Assembly: GCA_007136145.1 (NCBI GenBank)
Contig: SLHN01000014.1
Location: 1-9,033, forward strand
From: Thioalkalivibrio sp.
GTDB taxonomy: Bacteria > Pseudomonadota > Gammaproteobacteria > Ectothiorhodospirales > Ectothiorhodospiraceae
Length of the DNA: 9,033 bases
Direction: 5' to 3'
The notes under the pieces were generated by a model. That model ran no database searches. It worked only from the letters and a program-made list of their open reading frames with translations, and was not told the origin of the DNA. Position numbers and translations under genes: made by a program. Positions 1-4,453 of this stretch are shown here, piece by piece (the first letter of the stretch is position 1; each line of letters opens with the position of its first letter).

Positions 1-368
1 AGGAGGTGCTGGAGCGACTCAGCGCAGAGGGCTATCCGATCCTCGACATGACGGACAACGAAGTCGCGAAGCTGCACCTGCGTCATATGGTCGGCGGACA
101 TGCCAGCCATGTGGAGAACGAGACGCTTTACCGGTTCGAGTTTCCGGAACGGCCCGGCGCGCTGATGCATTTCCTTGCCCGAATGGGCGCGACCTGGAAC
201 ATCAGCCTGTTTCATTATCGGAACCATGGAGCGGCATACGGACGCGTGTTGGTCGGCATGCAGGTGCCGGAAGCCGATGGTGATCGTTTCCGGGATTTCC
301 TGGAGGAGCTTGGGTACCCATGGTGGGAGGAATCGGATAACCCCGCCTATCCGTTGTTCCTGCGCTGA
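1..368 (+). CDS. ilvA: Threonine deaminase (biosynthetic), C-terminal part only
   Basis: This is the end of IlvA, which converts L-threonine to 2-oxobutanoate plus ammonia, the first step of isoleucine synthesis in the cytoplasm. The reading frame is already open at base 3, so the N-terminal catalytic PLP domain lies outside the window. The roughly 121 residues seen are the second half of the ACT-like regulatory region that binds isoleucine (inhibitor) and valine (activator). Family signatures are DNEVAKLHLRHMVGG, the FEFPERPGALMHFL strand-helix and WNISLFHYRNHGAAYGRVL, ending in DNPAYPLFLR just before TGA at 366-368. All of these line up closely with the C-terminus of E. coli IlvA as I remember it. 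It is the only gene on this strand in the first 3.5 kb and converges on the minus-strand block. No damage is visible. Confidence 0.95.
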   Translation, partial: EVLERLSAEGYPILDMTDNEVAKLHLRHMVGGHASHVENETLYRFEFPERPGALMHFLARMGATWNISLFHYRNHGAAYGRVLVGMQVPEADGDRFRDFLEELGYPWWEESDNPAYPLFLR

Positions 369-387
369 CGTCGTCGTGCCGGCAAGG

Positions 388-419
388 CGATGGAGTTGGG
401 GTCTGACCCCCGACCATCG
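388..419 (+). terminator. Hairpin after ilvA, possible weak terminator
   Basis: Twenty bases after the ilvA stop, CGATGG (388-393) pairs with CCATCG (414-419), and inside it GTTGGGG (395-401) pairs with CCCCGAC (408-414 region) around a short loop. There is no T-run after the stem, so intrinsic termination is doubtful. It may instead be a Rho-dependent or mRNA 3'-end structure. Confidence 0.35.
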
Positions 420-480
420 CGACTCGGGCGGTGCAATTCGCTGCGCCCATTGACACCCTGCGCGGTCCCTTGGCTTAGGT

Positions 481-506
481 GCCGTGAGGCGAAGCCGAAC
501 CGCACC
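481..506 (+). repeat. Dispersed intergenic repeat, copy A
   Basis: This holds the core GTGAGGCGAAGCCGAACCGC (484-503), followed by ACC. The same 23-24 base core occurs on the opposite strand at 884-906 with two substitutions and at 2485-2508 with one substitution and one inserted base. All three copies are outside genes. A 14-base string just upstream, ATTGACACCCTGCG (449-462), recurs at 8270-8283. The copy sits between the ilvA stop and the stop codon of the convergent 110-aa gene. Confidence 0.6.
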
Positions 507-515
507 ATTCGGGAA

Positions 516-848
516 TCAGCCCTGTTTCGCGGCCAGGGCCTCTTCGTTGTACGCGGCGTCGATGGTGGTGATCGTTTTCTCGACCAGCCGGAAGCCTTCC
601 ACGGGGGCATCGTCCTTCATGTATTGCAGACGCAGCGGTCCGATCGCCTTCACGGCGGAGGCGCGGTCGAGCGCCTTCTCTGGGGAATCGGCGCCGGCGC
701 CGTCCATCAGCGCGACCAGGATTTCCCCGGCCACCGGTTCATGATGGCCTCCGGCGCGTGCCTTGGCCAGGGTTTCACCGGCGTTGCCGTCGAGGAAGCG
801 CTGGTCGAGGTGGTGGTCGAGGTAATGCAGTAGTTGTTCAAGTGTCAT
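516..848 (-). CDS. Unrecognised 110-aa protein
   Basis: I do not recognise this protein. It starts with ATG at 848 (MTLEQLLHYLDHHLDQRFLD) and ends with TGA at 516-518. The sequence is soluble, mildly acidic and rich in predicted helix, with no signal peptide, membrane segment or cysteine cluster. A histidine-containing stretch (HYLDHHLDQRF, residues 8-18) lies near the N-terminus and a GGHHEP motif near residue 34. The amino-acid composition looks natural, whereas the overlapping plus-strand frame gives Arg/Gly-rich low-quality protein, so the minus strand is preferred. The upstream ribosome-binding site is weak (AGCGAGA region). It is the last gene of the minus-strand block, 174 bases after the GST-like gene, with repeat copy B in that gap, so it probably has its own transcript. 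Real gene likely; function unknown. Confidence 0.6.
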   Translation of the reverse strand: MTLEQLLHYLDHHLDQRFLDGNAGETLAKARAGGHHEPVAGEILVALMDGAGADSPEKALDRASAVKAIGPLRLQYMKDDAPVEGFRLVEKTITTIDAAYNEEALAAKQG

Positions 849-882
849 CGCGTGGTCTCGCTGTGAAAATGGATGGCGGTCT

Positions 883-938
883 CGGTGCGGTTCGGCTTCG
901 TCTCAAGGCAAACTGCGGGATCTACTTTCACGCTGGTG
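883..938 (-). repeat. Dispersed intergenic repeat, copy B
   Basis: On the minus strand this reads CACCAGCGTGAAAGT, then a variable stretch, then TTGAGACGAAGCCGAACCGC plus ACCG. It aligns over about 56 bases with copy C (2484-2538), sharing CACCAGC-TGAAAGT at one end and the GAAGCC/GTAGCC-GAACCGC core at the other. It fills much of the 174-base gap (849-1022) between the 110-aa gene and the GST-like gene. I see no promoter or RNA gene in the rest of that gap. Confidence 0.6.
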
Positions 939-1022
939 GGCCATACGGGTCGCTAAGGGCACCCAACTCCGACAGGCTGCCAGGGAAAAGGTCGTTGCGA
1001 TCCCTGTGCCCGGGCGTCACCT

Positions 1023-1700
1023 TCATCGGGCCAGCCAGTCATGGTTGAGTTCGATCTGGCAGGCCTCTTCGACCCGCCGCAGGTAATAGAGGAGATCGAC
1101 CGGAAGGTTGATTCCATCATGCATCTGCAGAGGATACAGGTCGGCGGCGAGCAGGCAGTCGGCGATGCTCAGTCGACCGATGTAGAAGCGTTCGTGGGCG
1201 AGGTGCCGCGCCAGTTCTGGCAGGCGTGACAGTTTGGAGAACTGGCCGAAGCCGTCGTAGCGGTCGTTAGCGAGTTCTTCGAGGGTCAGGCCGAAACGAT
1301 GCCGAGCTCCGGCCTTGAAATCGGCAAGAGCGTCGGCGTCGTCTCCGATGCCGCGGAAACCGGCTGCCAGCGGGGCGTAAAGGCGCTCGAGCACCGCGTC
1401 CACCTTGTTGCGCCACTCCAACAGCGCGGACCATGCCGCGTTATCGATGACCCCGATACGCAGCAAGGGCTCGGCCGGCAGCAAGCGGTCGATCTCCGAC
1501 AGCACGGCGACGCTGTCAGTTAGTAACGTGCCGTCCGCCAGACGCATTACCGGCGATTGCCTGGCGATGCCGAGGTCGAAGAAAGTTTCGTCGTCGAACC
1601 AGCCAACGGGTTTAAGCTTCAGTGGAACCTGCTTCGCGCCAAAGGCCAGCCGCAGGCGTTGGGCCTTGGGGTCGGTGGTGAAATGGTAGAGCGTGGGCAT
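1023..1700 (-). CDS. Glutathione S-transferase-like protein
   Basis: A 225-aa cytosolic GST-fold protein. The N-terminal thioredoxin-like domain (about residues 1-75) begins MPTLYHFTTDPKAQRLRLAF and contains the cis-proline in QSPVMRLADG (P50), followed by TDSVAVLSEID (62-71), the position of the glutathione-gamma-glutamyl binding Asp/Glu-Ser pair in the family. The helical C-terminal domain (about 85-225) carries the N-capping box and hydrophobic staple as FYIGRLSIADCLLAADL (172-188, D181). The substrate cannot be told from sequence. I chose ATG at 1700 because the fold starts there, and because a GTG start further upstream (1742) would add 14 Cys-rich residues without family support. A weak site (GAGACAGG) precedes the ATG. 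It follows the EVE gene on the same strand with a REP-like palindrome in the 134-base gap. Confidence 0.85.
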   Translation of the reverse strand: MPTLYHFTTDPKAQRLRLAFGAKQVPLKLKPVGWFDDETFFDLGIARQSPVMRLADGTLLTDSVAVLSEIDRLLPAEPLLRIGVIDNAAWSALLEWRNKVDAVLERLYAPLAAGFRGIGDDADALADFKAGARHRFGLTLEELANDRYDGFGQFSKLSRLPELARHLAHERFYIGRLSIADCLLAADLYPLQMHDGINLPVDLLYYLRRVEEACQIELNHDWLAR

Positions 1701-1748
1701 CCTGTCTCGTGGCGTTTTATCGGGGCAACAGGCCGTACACACGGGGTG

Positions 1749-1771
1749 GTAGGAGCGGCCTCCGGCTGCGA
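1749..1771 (+). repeat. REP-like palindrome (GTAGGAGCGGC type)
   Basis: GTAGGAGCGGC, CTC, then CGGCTGCGA form an imperfect hairpin between the EVE and GST-like genes. The GTAGGAGCGGC-(YTC)-RGCCGCGA pattern is a widespread repetitive extragenic palindrome of Pseudomonas, Xanthomonas and relatives, usually mobilised by REP-associated tyrosine transposases. A possible degraded inverted partner (TCGCAGC ... GTTCCGC) lies at about 1793-1810. No transposase is in the window. Confidence 0.65.
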
Positions 1772-1834
1772 CGGACGGGTGCGGATGCGTGATCGCAGCT
1801 CGTTCCGCTTTGGGGGTTGATCATGGCGAATGGT

Positions 1835-2296
1835 TCAGCGCCGTTGTGCGTGACCGAGGATGAAATTCCACTGTGCCTCCGTGATCGGCATGATCGAGAG
1901 GCGGTTGCCTTTCCGTACCAGTGGGCAGTCTTCCAGCTCGGGTTGTTCCTTCAGCCAGGCCAGTGGGATTACTGTGTCGAATTTCTCCTCGAAGGCGACA
2001 TCGACCCGGTACCAGCGCGGGTTGTCCGGGCTGCTTTTCGGGTCGTGGTAGGTGTGCTCCGGGTCGAACGCGGCGTCGTCCGGATAGCCTTCCCGGGCGA
2101 TCCGCATGATTCCGACGATGCCGGGAATCTGGGTATTCGAATGGTAGAAGAAGGCGAGGTCACCCCTGGTCATTTCATCTCGCATCATGTTGCGAGCCTG
2201 GTAATTGCGCACGCCTTCCCAGGGTTCCACGCCGACTCGCTCCAGGTCGTCGATGCCGAAGACATCAGGTTCCGATTTCATCAGCCAGTAGCGCAT
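1835..2296 (-). CDS. EVE-domain protein (thymocyte nuclear protein 1 type)
   Basis: A 153-aa protein consisting of a single EVE domain, a PUA-like fold thought to bind modified bases in DNA or RNA. Typical features are the N-terminal YWLMKSEPDVFGIDDL (residues 3-18), WEGVRNYQARN (26-36), GDLAFFYHSN (45-54), GIVGIMRI (59-66) and SPDNPRWYRVDV (89-100), with the aromatic residues that line the base pocket in the family. Length is standard for the stand-alone bacterial form. ATG at 2296 is preceded by a good AAGGAA ribosome-binding site. It lies about 250 bases downstream of ssrS on the same strand, where E. coli and Pseudomonas have fau. Its cellular role is not established, and no methyltransferase or restriction gene is nearby. 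Confidence 0.93.
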   Translation of the reverse strand: MRYWLMKSEPDVFGIDDLERVGVEPWEGVRNYQARNMMRDEMTRGDLAFFYHSNTQIPGIVGIMRIAREGYPDDAAFDPEHTYHDPKSSPDNPRWYRVDVAFEEKFDTVIPLAWLKEQPELEDCPLVRKGNRLSIMPITEAQWNFILGHAQRR

Positions 2297-2346
2297 CGGG
2301 GTTCCTTTTCAGCAGGATGGCGAAAGACGCCTTCATGGCCACAGTT

Positions 2347-2376
2347 CTATCAGAAACGCAGATTGGCGGTCTTGAA
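2347..2376 (-). promoter_or_regulatory. Possible sigma-70 promoter for the EVE gene
   Basis: On the minus strand, TTCAAG (2371-2376) and TGATAG (2347-2352) are 18 bases apart, which would place transcription start near 2340 and leave a leader of about 45 bases. The match is moderate and rests on inspection only. Confidence 0.3.
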
Positions 2377-2399
2377 AACCCGGTGTTCGCGGGGACACC
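2375..2399 (-). terminator. Weak terminator-like hairpin downstream of ssrS
   Basis: On the minus strand, GGTGT (2399-2395) pairs with ACACC (2386-2382) around an 8-base loop and is followed by GGG and TTTT (2378-2375). It could end read-through from the 6S RNA gene before the EVE promoter. The stem is short, so confidence is low. Confidence 0.25.
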
Positions 2400-2483
2400 C
2401 GCAACGGCTGATGTGACTTGTGTCCTCAGCGCGGTGACCGCGCCGATGGCGGTCTGGACGTTGGTTGGGGGCTTGCCCTGAAG

Positions 2484-2538
2484 CGGTTGCGGTTCGGCTA
2501 CGCCTCACTGCACCCCGCAGGCGACTTTCAGGCTGGTG
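2484..2538 (-). repeat. Dispersed intergenic repeat, copy C
   Basis: The minus strand reads CACCAGCCTGAAAGTCG, a variable GC-rich part, then GTGAGGCGTAGCCGAACCGC plus AACCG. It is homologous over its length to copy B (883-938) and shares the core with copy A (481-506). It begins only about five bases after the predicted 3' end of the 6S RNA. The remaining non-coding bases up to the EVE start (2297-2483) hold a GC-rich palindrome at 2429-2443, the hairpin at 2375-2399 and a possible promoter. Confidence 0.6.
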
Positions 2539-2543
2539 TAAGG

Positions 2544-2735
2544 GGGCGTGCACCGCGCGCGCCGTGGTGGCCTTCGACCTTGAACCGGAGGTTCAGGTGG
2601 GACAAGACTCCGGGCTTACAGGCTTTCCGCACGGGGCGGACATGCTCAACCACCCGAAAGTTCTCGATTCCCGTGGTTGACAATTAGGCTCAAGGGTACC
2701 ACCCGGCCACTCACGAACGTCGCAGAAGCACGCCC
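2544..2735 (-). ncRNA. ssrS: 6S RNA
   Basis: 6S RNA binds the sigma-70 RNA polymerase holoenzyme as a promoter mimic and down-regulates transcription in stationary phase. Its position directly after zapA is the conserved gammaproteobacterial location. On the minus strand the ends pair perfectly: GGGCGTGC (2735-2728) with GCACGCCC (2551-2544), giving about 192 nt, close to the usual 180-190. Reading inward, it shows GACGTTCG-GAGTGGCC and CCTTGAGCC (like E. coli GATGTTCG ... CCCTGAGCC). Next is a hairpin CAACCAC/GTGGTTG (2679-2673 with 2653-2647), then the conserved GAGCATG, a small TCCGC/GCGGA hairpin followed by AAGCCTGTAA, and the terminal-arm hairpin ACCTGAACC-GGTTCAAGGT (2598-2577). The order and spacing follow E. 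coli ssrS along its length. Exact ends are inferred from the closing stem. Confidence 0.9.
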
Positions 2736-2743
2736 GAACCGAC

Positions 2744-2774
2744 ATTATGGGCCATTTGTACCGTCACGTGCAGT
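2744..2774 (-). promoter_or_regulatory. Likely 6S RNA promoter inside the zapA 3' end
   Basis: CATAAT (2749-2744 on the minus strand) lies 8 bases before the predicted 6S 5' end at 2735, the right distance for a -10 box. It overlaps the zapA stop codon TAA (2747-2745). The -35 candidates are weak: TGCACG with a 17-base spacer or CTGCAC with 19. It would allow ssrS expression independent of zapA, as in E. coli. Confidence 0.5.
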
Positions 2775-3068
2775 TTCCTGCAAGCTTTTTTCAACGCTGT
2801 TGGCCAGAGCCTGCAAGCGATCCTGGGTTCGGGTGTCGAATCGCTCGAGAGATCTCCCGCAGACCAGCAACTCATGTGCGAGATTGAGCGCCACCATAAC
2901 CGCGATACGTTCGGCGCCCACGACACGGCCCCCGTCGCGAACCGCGCGCATGCGCTCGTCGAGGAGATTGGCGGAGGCATAGAGGTCGGCACGTTCGTCG
3001 GGCGGGCAAGTGACTTGATATTCCTTGCCAAGAATGGTGACTCGGATGGGATCGGCGTTGCGGTTCAT
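2745..3068 (-). CDS. zapA: Cell division protein ZapA
   Basis: ZapA is a small cytoplasmic protein that binds FtsZ, bundles its filaments and stabilises the Z-ring. The 107-aa product has the family layout: an N-terminal globular part with VRVTILGKEY-like IRVTILGKEYQVTCPPDE (8-25), then LYASANLLDERMRAVR (29-44), the conserved AERIAVMVALNLAHELL (52-68), and a C-terminal coiled coil running to about residue 95. Length is normal. The start ATG (3068-3066) overlaps the TGA of the upstream coiled-coil gene by four bases, so the two are translationally coupled. The 6S RNA gene follows ten bases after the stop. Confidence 0.93.
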   Translation of the reverse strand: MNRNADPIRVTILGKEYQVTCPPDERADLYASANLLDERMRAVRDGGRVVGAERIAVMVALNLAHELLVCGRSLERFDTRTQDRLQALANSVEKSLQETARDGTNGP

Positions 3069-3295
3069 TCTGGGTGCTCCATCGTGCGCAGGCGGGAGAT
3101 CATGCCCTCGACTCGATGCCTTGCCTGTTCGGTCCGCTCCTTCATGGCCGCGCGGTCAGCCCGCATCTGTCGAAGTTGTTCATGGAGCAACTGATTTTCC
3201 TCCTGTAGCGTCGTATAGCGCTCCACCAGTCGCATGATGGCTGTTTCCAGGCGATCGACGGTGGCATCCACCTCGGCGGGCTTGGCGGTCTCCAT
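3065..3295 (-). CDS. TIGR02449-type coiled-coil protein, ZapB-like
   Basis: A 76-aa, almost entirely helical and highly charged protein. VDRLETAIMRLVERYTTLQEENQLLHEQLRQMRADRAAM (about 13-51) has leucine/isoleucine heptads typical of a parallel coiled coil. This small family (TIGR02449) is found just upstream of zapA in many gammaproteobacteria and resembles the division factor ZapB in size and structure, which suggests it works with ZapA at the septum; that role is inferred. It is the first gene of the minus-strand block, and its stop overlaps the zapA start (ATGA). The ribosome-binding site is poor (GGGGTCC about 9 bases upstream). Confidence 0.85.
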   Translation of the reverse strand: METAKPAEVDATVDRLETAIMRLVERYTTLQEENQLLHEQLRQMRADRAAMKERTEQARHRVEGMISRLRTMEHPE

Positions 3296-3315
3296 GGTTT
3301 GTTCGGACCCCTGGC

Positions 3316-3345
3316 GTTATGGTAGTGAAACCGATCGTTTGTCTA
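3316..3345 (-). promoter_or_regulatory. Possible promoter for the zapA operon
   Basis: On the minus strand, TAGACA (3345-3340) and CATAAC (3321-3316) are separated by 18 bases, placing a start near 3308 and leaving a very short leader before the ATG at 3295. The -35 lies in the arm of a CGTTTG/CAAACG inverted repeat (3336-3341 and 3355-3360). Call by inspection only. Confidence 0.3.
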
Positions 3346-3534
3346 CCCCTGTCCCAAACGCGCGAGCGAAGCAGGGTCAGGGAGCCGGCTGTGCGCGGTA
3401 TCGCGCAACATGGAGTCTAGGAGCGCTGGTATCCGAGCGTCAACCGATGCGATGGGCCCGGACCCGCACACCCGGCCGCGGGCGGGAAACGGGCTGTCGT
3501 TTCGCGCAACTGAAGGCCGCGGGTTTCGCCGCGG

Positions 3535-3563
3535 TTGCGGGGGGTCGGACTCGCCGCCACAAT
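3535..3563 (+). promoter_or_regulatory. Likely promoter of the ygfB-pepP-ubiH-ubiI operon
   Basis: TTGCGG (3535-3540) and CACAAT (3558-3563) are separated by exactly 17 bases, predicting a start near 3570 and a leader of about 30 bases to the ATG at 3600. A CCGCGG/CCGCGG hairpin ends one base before the -35 box. Confidence 0.45.
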
Positions 3564-3599
3564 GCTCGGGAAAGCGTGAGCCTTTCGAGGTGCAGACCG

Positions 3600-3887
3600 A
3601 TGACGACTACCCCGCCGCCTGGCCCCGATGCCACGATCATCGAATCTGTTGCACATAACGGCAGACCCTGCCGAATTGTCGACAATACGGGTACGATCAG
3701 TCGGTCGGAGCTCGAGCGTCTGCTTGCAGACCTTATCGAGGCGCGCCATTTCGGTCTTCGGGCGATGTCCGCGCAGGGCGACAATGCCATCAAACTGGGC
3801 GAACCCCAGTTCACCCACATGCAATTCGGCGATCGGATTTACCGCATGCTGCTGTTCCCGTACGAAGCAAGGCTGGAGGCCTTCTGA
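3600..3887 (+). CDS. Unrecognised 95-aa protein, first gene of the ygfB operon
   Basis: I do not recognise the family. The protein begins MTTTPPPGPDATIIESV and is soluble, with no signal peptide or membrane segment. A helical middle (SRSELERLLADLIEARHFGLRAM, about 34-56) is followed by a probable beta region, FTHMQFGDRIYRMLLFPYEARLEAF, ending at the C-terminus. ATG at 3600 was chosen because a purine-rich GAGGTG lies 9 bases upstream and a plausible promoter lies just before it. The frame stays open far upstream (to 3234), but that extension is Arg-rich and crosses the divergent promoter region. Its TGA overlaps the ygfB ATG by one base (TGATG), which argues strongly that it is real and co-translated with ygfB. 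Confidence 0.75.
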   Translation: MTTTPPPGPDATIIESVAHNGRPCRIVDNTGTISRSELERLLADLIEARHFGLRAMSAQGDNAIKLGEPQFTHMQFGDRIYRMLLFPYEARLEAF

Positions 3888-4453
3888 TGGCGCCAGGGTC
3901 ATTCCCGGAATGGGGCGAGTTGGAGCAGGTCCTCCTCTCGGCAGGCGTGTCGTGTTCGGTGCCAACCGCGCACGGACTGCTTACCGGTTGCCTGGTGGCA
4001 GACGCCAGCCTGTCGGGCACGCACCTGGAGCAGGTGCTGGGGCAGCGGCGCCCGGTGCCGGACGGCAACGCGGATGCGTTTCACCGGACTGTGGAGGCCC
4101 TGCGCCTGAGCGTATTGCGGGCGCTGAATGACACCGATCTTGGCTTCGAGCCACTGCTGCCTGACGATGGCGAGGACCTGGTGGTCCGTACCCATTCTCT
4201 GGGCCAGTGGGTAGACGGTTTTCTTGGTGGTATCGGGCAGACTCCTCGCGTTGGGGGGCTCAAGCCATCGGCGGAGGCGGTCGAGATACTTCGGGACTTC
4301 GCCGAGATCGCAAGGATTGATACGGAACCGGAGGAGAGCGAGGATAGCGAGCGGGCGCTGGCCGAGTTGAACGAATACGTGCGCATCGGGGTCATGTTGT
4401 TGGCTGACGAATTGGCGCCCGCCCAACCCAGGAGCCGGATCCCCCTGCAATGA
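3887..4453 (+). CDS. ygfB: YgfB/UPF0149 family protein
   Basis: A 188-aa all-helical protein of the UPF0149 (YgfB) family. Hallmarks seen are AHGLLTG (28-34), W108 followed by GFLGG (111-115), VEILRDFAEIARID (132-145), a strongly acidic linker (146-156) and NEYVRIGVMLL (162-172). In Pseudomonas aeruginosa, YgfB has been linked to repression of the ampDh3 amidase and beta-lactam resistance; in most species the role is unclear. The gene is preceded by GGAGG eight bases before its ATG, overlaps the 95-aa gene by one base and overlaps pepP by four (ATGA), so it sits inside a tightly coupled operon. The C-terminal tail (APAQPRSRIPLQ) is probably disordered. Confidence 0.92.
   Translation: MAPGSFPEWGELEQVLLSAGVSCSVPTAHGLLTGCLVADASLSGTHLEQVLGQRRPVPDGNADAFHRTVEALRLSVLRALNDTDLGFEPLLPDDGEDLVVRTHSLGQWVDGFLGGIGQTPRVGGLKPSAEAVEILRDFAEIARIDTEPEESEDSERALAELNEYVRIGVMLLADELAPAQPRSRIPLQ

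Larger units (their letters stand above)
3296..3599. other. Divergent intergenic region with several inverted repeats
   Basis: These 304 bases separate the divergently transcribed zapA and ygfB operons and hold no convincing gene. I see three hairpin-forming repeats: CGTTTG/CAAACG (3336-3360), GCGCG-GTAT-CGCGC (3393-3406) and CCGCGG-GTTTCG-CCGCGG (3517-3534). One candidate promoter faces each way. The repeats could be operators or simply GC-rich structure. Confidence 0.5.

Noticed and set aside
390..833. Open plus-strand frame of 147 codons across the 110-aa gene
   Set aside because: The product is Arg/Gly-rich and lacks a ribosome-binding site, and its start lies in the hairpin after ilvA. 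The minus-strand frame has far more natural composition.
1701..1742. N-terminal extension of the GST-like protein from a GTG at 1742
   Set aside because: It would add 14 Cys-rich residues before the canonical thioredoxin-fold start at MPTLYHF, with no family support.
2577..2735. 6S RNA on the plus strand, because CCTTGAACC-GGTTCAGG also looks like the E. coli 3' arm there
   Set aside because: That hairpin is near-palindromic and so appears on both strands. GAGCATG, CCTTGAGCC, the GACGTTCG block and the zapA orientation all fit only the minus strand.
3234..3599. Upstream extension of the 95-aa protein
   Set aside because: The extension is Arg/Gly-rich, overlaps the start of the divergent coiled-coil gene and crosses the probable promoters. 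ATG 3600 has a better site.
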